9,947 bases of DNA from Oscillospiraceae bacterium (GTDB lineage: Bacteria; Bacillota; Clostridia; Oscillospirales; Oscillospiraceae). Positions 5,511 to 9,947 of the stretch are shown piece by piece (the stretch's first letter is position 1; every line of letters starts with the position of its first letter). The stretch is taken from positions 1 to 9,947 of the forward strand of contig JAQUZL010000076.1 in NCBI GenBank assembly GCA_028691385.1, in the 5' to 3' direction. The translations under genes and the position numbers were made by a program. The notes under the pieces are model-generated. The model was not told where the DNA came from, did not search any database, and saw nothing but the letters and a program-made list of their open reading frames with translations.

Positions 5511-8500
5511 ATGAAGTATCTTTTTCAGGCGCTTACCGCGCTGCCGGAATATCGGGCGGTGCGCGAAGCCGCGGACAGCGGCAAGTGCGTTTGCCTTTCG
5601 GGGCTAAGCCCCATTCATCGCGCCCATTTTCTCGGCGCGCTGCGAAGCGACACCGGGCGGCCTCTTGTGGCCGTGTGCGCCGATGAGGAAGCCGCCCGGC
5701 AGACCGCCGACGAGCTGCGCGCGTTTGTTTCGCAGCCGGTCACCGTGCTGCCCGACCGGGAGCTGACGCTCTACGATACCGCCGCGCTGTCCCATGGCTG
5801 GGAGCAGAAGCGTCTGCGGGTGCTCTATGATCTGGCGGGCGGCAAAATTCCGATTCTCGTTGCGTCCCTTGCCGCGCTGCGCGTGCGCACCATGCCGAAA
5901 AGCACGCTCTATACCGCTGCGGTGCGCCTGCAGGTGGGCGCGGACTACCGCATGGAAGATCTTGTGTCGCAGCTGGTGCGCGCGGGCTATGCCCGCACCA
6001 CGCTGGTCGAGGGAACGGGGCAGTTTGCCCTGCGGGGCTGCATTCTGGACGTGTTTTCTCCGGCCATGGACAATCCCGTACGCTGCGAGTTTTTCGGCGA
6101 CGCCCTCGACGCCATGGGCTATTTTGACACGGTGACCCAGCGGCGCATCGAGCCGATCGAATCGGCGGTTTTGCTGCCGTCGGCGGAGGTGCTGCCCGCG
6201 CTGCACCCCGACGGGACGGCGGGCGTCATCGCCGCGCTGGAAGCGGTGATTGCCCGGCAGCGCCGACGCAAAACGCCCCACACCGCTCTTTTGGAAACCC
6301 TCACCCGCGATTTGGAGCGGCTGGGCAGCGGCGTGAGCTTTGCCGCCGCCGATCGCTATCTCTCGCTCATCTACCCGGCGCTGCAGTGCGGCGCGGACTA
6401 TGTGTCCGGCGACGCCATTGTGGCGTTCTGCGACCACGGCGCGGTATCGCGCGCCGCGCGCAAGCAGGAGGAGTCCTTTGGCGCGCAGCTCGACGCCATG
6501 CTGAATGATGGGGTTCTGGCAGGCGAGCTGTGCGAGTTTTATCGTGACTGGGACGACCTTTGCGGCACCTTTTCCGGGCGCGGCGCGGTGTATCTTGACA
6601 ATTTTCTGACCGCGGCGTTCCCGGAAACCTTGCAGCCGCAGGCGCTTTTGTCGGTGGCGTGCAAGCAGCTGCCCTCTTACGGCGGCAATCTGGAAATCGC
6701 CGCCGACGATCTTTCCGCCTATCAAAAAAGCGGCTTCCGCTCGCTGGTGCTGTGCGGCAATCGCCGTCGGGGCGAGCTGCTGCAGCAGATGCTGGAAAGC
6801 CGCGGCGTGCGCGCGCTGCTGGATTTCCCACTCTCCCGCCCGCCGGAAAAGGGCGAAATTGTCCTCACGGACGGCGCGCTGGGCGCGGGCATGGAATACC
6901 CGGCGCTGGAGCTTGCGGTGCTCACCGAGGGGCAGCTCACCGGCCGCCGCGAAAAACGAAAGCCCCGCCGCGACACCCGCACCAATCGGCAAAAGCTGAC
7001 CGCGTTCACTGACCTCAGTCCGGGCGATCTGGTGGTGCACGAGCACCACGGCATCGGCCGCTACATGGGCATGGAGCCGATGAAGGTGGACGGCGTGGTC
7101 AAGGACTATGTGAAAATCGCCTATCGCGGCACGGACGTGCTCTATGTCCCGGCCACACAGCTTGATCTGGTGTCCAAATACATCGGCGCAGGCGAGGAGC
7201 AGGCCGTCAATCTCAACAAGCTGGGCGGCGACGCGTGGGAGCGCGCCAAAACCAAAGCCAAAACGGCGGTCAAGGATTTGGCGGACGGCCTCATTCAGCT
7301 CTATGCCGCCCGCGCGCGGGCGGTGGGCTTTGCCTTTTCGTCGGACTCGCCGTGGCAGGCGGAGTTTGAAGAGCGCTTTGAATATGCCGAAACCGACGAC
7401 CAGCTCCGCGCCATCGCGGAGATCAAGGCCGATATGGAAAAACCGAAGCCCATGGAGCGGCTGCTCTGCGGCGACGTCGGCTTCGGCAAAACCGAGGTCG
7501 CGCTGCGCGCGGCCATGAAGGCCATGCTCGATGGCAAGCAGGTGGCCATTTTAGTGCCCACCACCGTGCTTGCCCAGCAGCACTATCTTACGTGCATGAA
7601 GCGGTTTGCCGGCTTCCCGGTGAACATCGACGTGCTCTCCCGCTTTCGCACCGCCGCCCAGCAGACCAAAACGCTCAAGGCGCTGGCCACCGGGCAGCTC
7701 GACCTGGTGGTGGGCACTCACAAGCTGCTGAACAAGGAGCTTCGTTTCAAGGATTTGGGGCTGCTCATCATCGACGAGGAGCAGCGATTTGGCGTCAGCC
7801 ACAAGGAGCGGCTCAAGGAAATGTCCAAGGATGTGGACGTTTTGACCCTGTCGGCCACGCCGATTCCCCGCACGCTCAACATGGCCATGTCCGGCATCCG
7901 CGACATGTCCACCATCGAAGAGCCGCCCAGCGACCGCTTCCCGGTGCAGACCATCGTCATGGAGCACGACGACCGGATTCTGGACGACGCGATTCGCCGG
8001 GAAATCGCGCGGGGCGGGCAGGTCTATTACCTGCACAACCGCATCGAGAGCATCGCCCAGTGCGCCTACCGGATGCAGCAGCGCATCCCCGAGGCCAGCA
8101 TCGCCGTGGCGCACGGCCGCATGGGCGAGGAAGCGCTGGGCGATGTGATGCAGAAGCTGTCCGACGGCGACGTGCAGGTGCTGGTCTGCACCTCCATCAT
8201 CGAAACCGGCATCGACATCCCCAACGTCAACACCCTCATCATCGAAAACGCGGATTCGCTGGGTCTTTCGCAGCTGCACCAGCTGCGCGGCCGCGTGGGT
8301 CGGTCGAGCCGCCACGCCTTTGCCTATCTCACGTTCCGGCGGGGCAAGCAGCTGAGTGAGGTGGCCGAAAAGCGCCTTGGCGCGGTGCGCGAGTTTGCCG
8401 AATTTGGTTCCGGCTTCAAAATCGCCATGCGCGATCTGGAAATTCGCGGCGCGGGCAATTTGCTCGGCGCGGAGCAGTCGGGGCATCTGCTCTCGGTGGG

Positions 8501-9026
8501 CTACGATATGTATTTGAAGCTGCTGCAGGAAGCGGTGCTCGAGCAGAGCGACCAAAAAGCGCTGCCGGAATGCACGGCCGATCTGTCCATTGCGGCCAGC
8601 ATCCCCAAAAGCTATGTGTCCTCCGGCGAGCAGCGCATGGATCTTTACCGGCGCATGGCCGCCGTCCGCGACCAGGCCGACGCGGACGATTTGCTCTCGG
8701 AGCTTGTCGACCGGTATGGCGAAGTGCCGAAAAGCGTGCGCAATCTCATCGACACCGCACTGCTCCGCGCCACCGCAGCCGCAGCCGGCATCACAGAGAT
8801 TGCGCAGAAGAGCGACAAAATTGTCTTTACCATGCGCGTGCTGAATTTCCAGACGGTTTCCGCCATCTGCGCCGACCCGGCATGCAAAGGCCGCGTGTTC
8901 TTTGCCGCCGCCAAGACCAGCACGCCGCAGCTGACGCTGAAGCTCGCTGCGGGCGAGGATCCGCTGAAGGCCGCCAAACTGTTTTTGGCCCGATTTGACC
9001 GCCTGGGCGCAGCGGATGCAACGTAA
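5511..9026 (+). CDS. mfd: Transcription-repair coupling factor Mfd
   Basis: Mfd is a cytosolic ATP-driven DNA translocase that pushes or removes RNA polymerase stalled at lesions and recruits UvrA. The 1171-residue product matches the usual length (about 1150-1180). In order: a UvrB-like N-terminal module, with RGCILDVFSP near 175 typical of the UvrA-binding region; the RNA-polymerase-interaction (CarD-like) domain at about 500-565, starting LSPGDLVVHEHHGIGRYMG; then the RecG-like translocase. Its motifs are Walker A GDVGFGKT (654-661, Lys660), DEEQRFG (755-761), LSATPIPRTLNMA, and the motif V/VI region TGIDIP (899-904) and QLRGRVGR (924-931). The C-terminal TRCF domain includes LYRRM and DRYGEVP (1067-1073), which normally masks the UvrA site. 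AGGAGG (5500-5505) lies 5 bases before the ATG, a strong ribosome binding site. It follows pth by 89 bases, with a hairpin between; in Bacillus the small gene fin occupies this position but is missing here. No terminator is evident after its stop. All motifs look functional. Confidence 0.98.
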   Translation: MKYLFQALTALPEYRAVREAADSGKCVCLSGLSPIHRAHFLGALRSDTGRPLVAVCADEEAARQTADELRAFVSQPVTVLPDRELTLYDTAALSHGWEQKRLRVLYDLAGGKIPILVASLAALRVRTMPKSTLYTAAVRLQVGADYRMEDLVSQLVRAGYARTTLVEGTGQFALRGCILDVFSPAMDNPVRCEFFGDALDAMGYFDTVTQRRIEPIESAVLLPSAEVLPALHPDGTAGVIAALEAVIARQRRRKTPHTALLETLTRDLERLGSGVSFAAADRYLSLIYPALQCGADYVSGDAIVAFCDHGAVSRAARKQEESFGAQLDAMLNDGVLAGELCEFYRDWDDLCGTFSGRGAVYLDNFLTAAFPETLQPQALLSVACKQLPSYGGNLEIAADDLSAYQKSGFRSLVLCGNRRRGELLQQMLESRGVRALLDFPLSRPPEKGEIVLTDGALGAGMEYPALELAVLTEGQLTGRREKRKPRRDTRTNRQKLTAFTDLSPGDLVVHEHHGIGRYMGMEPMKVDGVVKDYVKIAYRGTDVLYVPATQLDLVSKYIGAGEEQAVNLNKLGGDAWERAKTKAKTAVKDLADGLIQLYAARARAVGFAFSSDSPWQAEFEERFEYAETDDQLRAIAEIKADMEKPKPMERLLCGDVGFGKTEVALRAAMKAMLDGKQVAILVPTTVLAQQHYLTCMKRFAGFPVNIDVLSRFRTAAQQTKTLKALATGQLDLVVGTHKLLNKELRFKDLGLLIIDEEQRFGVSHKERLKEMSKDVDVLTLSATPIPRTLNMAMSGIRDMSTIEEPPSDRFPVQTIVMEHDDRILDDAIRREIARGGQVYYLHNRIESIAQCAYRMQQRIPEASIAVAHGRMGEEALGDVMQKLSDGDVQVLVCTSIIETGIDIPNVNTLIIENADSLGLSQLHQLRGRVGRSSRHAFAYLTFRRGKQLSEVAEKRLGAVREFAEFGSGFKIAMRDLEIRGAGNLLGAEQSGHLLSVGYDMYLKLLQEAVLEQSDQKALPECTADLSIAASIPKSYVSSGEQRMDLYRRMAAVRDQADADDLLSELVDRYGEVPKSVRNLIDTALLRATAAAAGITEIAQKSDKIVFTMRVLNFQTVSAICADPACKGRVFFAAAKTSTPQLTLKLAAGEDPLKAAKLFLARFDRLGAADAT

Positions 9027-9059
9027 CCGAAAATTAATTTCCCTGTAACACGATAGGCA

Positions 9060-9089
9060 TTGCTTTTCCTATGCCGCAGTCTGTATAAT
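9060..9089 (+). promoter_or_regulatory. Probable promoter of the VanW-like gene
   Basis: TTGCTT (9060-9065) and a perfect TATAAT (9084-9089) lie 18 bases apart, in the AT-rich gap after mfd. The start of transcription would be near 9096, giving a leader of about 50 bases. Two small, mutually exclusive inverted repeats surround the -35 box: ATAGG 9053-9057 with CCTAT 9068-9072, and GGCAT 9056-9060 with ATGCC 9071-9075. A small CACGG/CCGTG hairpin (9115-9127) precedes the ribosome binding site. Confidence 0.6.
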
Positions 9090-9102
9090 AATTGATATAC
9101 AG
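9081..9102. repeat. Perfect inverted repeat over the -10 box (candidate operator)
   Basis: CTGTATA (9081-9087) and TATACAG (9096-9102) form an exact 7-bp inverted repeat with an 8-base spacer. The left arm covers most of the TATAAT -10 box and the right arm lies at the expected transcription start. A dimeric repressor bound here would block the promoter; alternatively it is a chance AT-rich palindrome. No regulator family is identifiable from the site alone. Confidence 0.4.
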
Positions 9103-9134
9103 CAAAAAAATAGCCACGGTTTCCGTGTTGTAAT

Positions 9135-9151
9135 AAGGAGCGATCATCATT
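9135..9151 (+). promoter_or_regulatory. Ribosome binding site leading to an ATT start codon
   Basis: AAGGAG (9135-9140) is an excellent Shine-Dalgarno sequence. Eight bases later comes ATT (9149-9151), in frame with the long coding region that follows. Two stop codons, TAATAA, lie just upstream in that frame (9131-9136), so no start can be further left. The only other in-frame codons in the gap are ATC at 9143 and 9146, spaced 2 and 5 bases from the Shine-Dalgarno. The spacing favours ATT. Confidence 0.7.
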
Positions 9152-9947
9152 AAAGGAAAATTTGAAACCAAAGGCGAGAAACCGGCGCCGCGCAGGAAGC
9201 AGTCCGCGCCATCCGGCAAGCAGGCCGCGAAGCCTACCGGGAAAAAGAAGAATTCCAGCGCGATTGTCGCCATTGTTGCGGCGGTCGCGGTGCTGCTGGG
9301 TGCAGGCGTCTATGGCGTAGCCGCCGTGCAGGCGCACGACGACAACATTTTCCCCAACGTCTATGTGGCGGGCGTCAACGTGGGCGGCATGAGCAAGGAC
9401 GACGCCATCGCGGCGGTCAATCAGGCGCTGCAGGACTCCTACGGCACAACGCCGCTCACCGTGCAGCTGCCCGACCGCACCATTCGCTTCGACCCGAAGC
9501 TGGTGAACGTGTCCATCGACGTGGAAACCGCTGTGGACGCCGCCTGGGACTATGGCCGCACCGGCAATGTGTTTTCCCGCGCAAAGCTCCATCGGGAAGC
9601 GAAAAATCCGGACAACGAAAAACACATCAATGCCCACGACTCTCTGACGCTCGATGAGGATTACCTCAAGCAGGTCATCGCGGAAGCCGCCGCAGACGCG
9701 CTGGTCGCGCGCGAGGACTCTACTTCCGTGGTGGACGCGGAAGAGGGCACGGTCACCGTGAAGGTGGGCGTCACCGGCGTCAGTCTGGACGCCGACGCGC
9801 TGCTCGAAGCGGTAGAGGCGGCCTATCTCGGCAACGACCTGTCCGCGCCGCTGCTGTTCGGCTACACCACCGAGCCATTCACGCCCACGGATCTCGACGC
9901 GATCTATGCGCAGCTGTGCACCACCATGAAGGACGCAAGCTATGACC
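9149..9947 (+). CDS. Membrane-anchored peptidoglycan-binding/VanW-type protein (partial, 3' end outside window)
   Basis: The frame is open for 266 codons to the window edge. The N terminus is very basic (about 36 residues rich in Lys, Arg and Pro, ending GKKKNSS). One hydrophobic segment follows (about 38-60, AIVAIVAAVAVLLGAGVYGV), then an extracellular region: a type II membrane protein or one with an uncleaved signal anchor. FPNVYVAGVNVGGMSKDDA (68-86) is the hallmark opening of the PG_binding_4 domain found in clostridial VanW-family proteins and in some L,D-transpeptidases. VKVGVTGVSLDADALLEAV, at about 207-225, fits the end of that domain, and a second copy seems to start near the edge. 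Whether the C terminus is VanW or YkuD cannot be seen. The first in-frame ATG (9389) and GTG (9290) would remove all or half of the membrane anchor, so the ATT at 9149 is the best start. The gene has its own promoter 122 bases after mfd and probably acts in cell-wall binding or remodelling. Confidence 0.85.
   Translation, partial: MKGKFETKGEKPAPRRKQSAPSGKQAAKPTGKKKNSSAIVAIVAAVAVLLGAGVYGVAAVQAHDDNIFPNVYVAGVNVGGMSKDDAIAAVNQALQDSYGTTPLTVQLPDRTIRFDPKLVNVSIDVETAVDAAWDYGRTGNVFSRAKLHREAKNPDNEKHINAHDSLTLDEDYLKQVIAEAAADALVAREDSTSVVDAEEGTVTVKVGVTGVSLDADALLEAVEAAYLGNDLSAPLLFGYTTEPFTPTDLDAIYAQLCTTMKDASYD

Noticed and set aside
5604..7049. 481-codon minus-strand open frame inside mfd
   Set aside because: Low-complexity Arg/Gly/Ala/His-rich translation typical of antisense frames in GC-rich genes; the plus strand encodes clear Mfd domains throughout.
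7551..8555. 334-codon minus-strand open frame inside mfd
   Set aside because: It is the antisense of the Mfd helicase motifs, with no recognisable domain, start signal or promoter.
9389..9391. First in-frame ATG of the VanW-like gene as its start
   Set aside because: It lies inside the first conserved motif (GGMSKDD), after the membrane anchor, and has no suitable ribosome binding site; the site at 9135-9140 points to 9149.

Overview
The window is a GC-rich chromosomal segment with AT-rich intergenic promoters, strong GGAGG-type ribosome binding sites and Gram-positive housekeeping gene order. The gene run glmU-like, prs, pth, mfd is the order known from Firmicutes (Bacillus: glmU-prs-ctc-pth-fin-mfd). 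Together with the GC-rich coding sequence and a VanW/peptidoglycan-binding-type membrane protein, this suggests a GC-rich member of Clostridia (Oscillospiraceae/Ruminococcaceae-like). That assignment is inferred from composition and gene order only.

Layout. Bases 1-108 hold no gene I can support. A type I NAD-dependent glyceraldehyde-3-phosphate dehydrogenase lies on the minus strand (145-1155). It has a GTG start, its own promoter and a very strong intrinsic terminator 5 bases after its stop codon, so it looks monocistronic. A 250-base divergent intergenic region follows. It carries the gap promoter, a plus-strand promoter and a terminator-like hairpin in the plus-strand leader that competes with an alternative hairpin, a possible attenuator. 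The plus-strand gene (1406-2467) encodes a soluble histidine-kinase-like protein whose ATP-binding domain is intact, but the phospho-accepting histidine position holds glutamine. A clear terminator (2470-2510) separates it from the next unit.

That next unit starts at a promoter near 2536-2564. It contains a GlmU-like protein in which both active sites look degenerate, then PRPP synthetase (prs), peptidyl-tRNA hydrolase (pth, one base after prs) and the transcription-repair coupling factor Mfd. The RNA-processing/ribosome-stress gene ctc and the small gene fin, found here in Bacillus, are absent. After mfd, a separate promoter with an inverted repeat over its -10 box precedes a membrane-anchored peptidoglycan-binding/VanW-type protein that runs off the right end. 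Its reading frame has no ATG, GTG or TTG start in a sensible place; the well-spaced start is ATT.

Together, prs, pth and mfd serve nucleotide precursor supply, translation recycling and transcription-coupled repair. The most unusual content is the degenerate GlmU-like protein sitting in the glmU position, the histidine-less kinase with its possible attenuator, and the apparent AUU start of the last gene.
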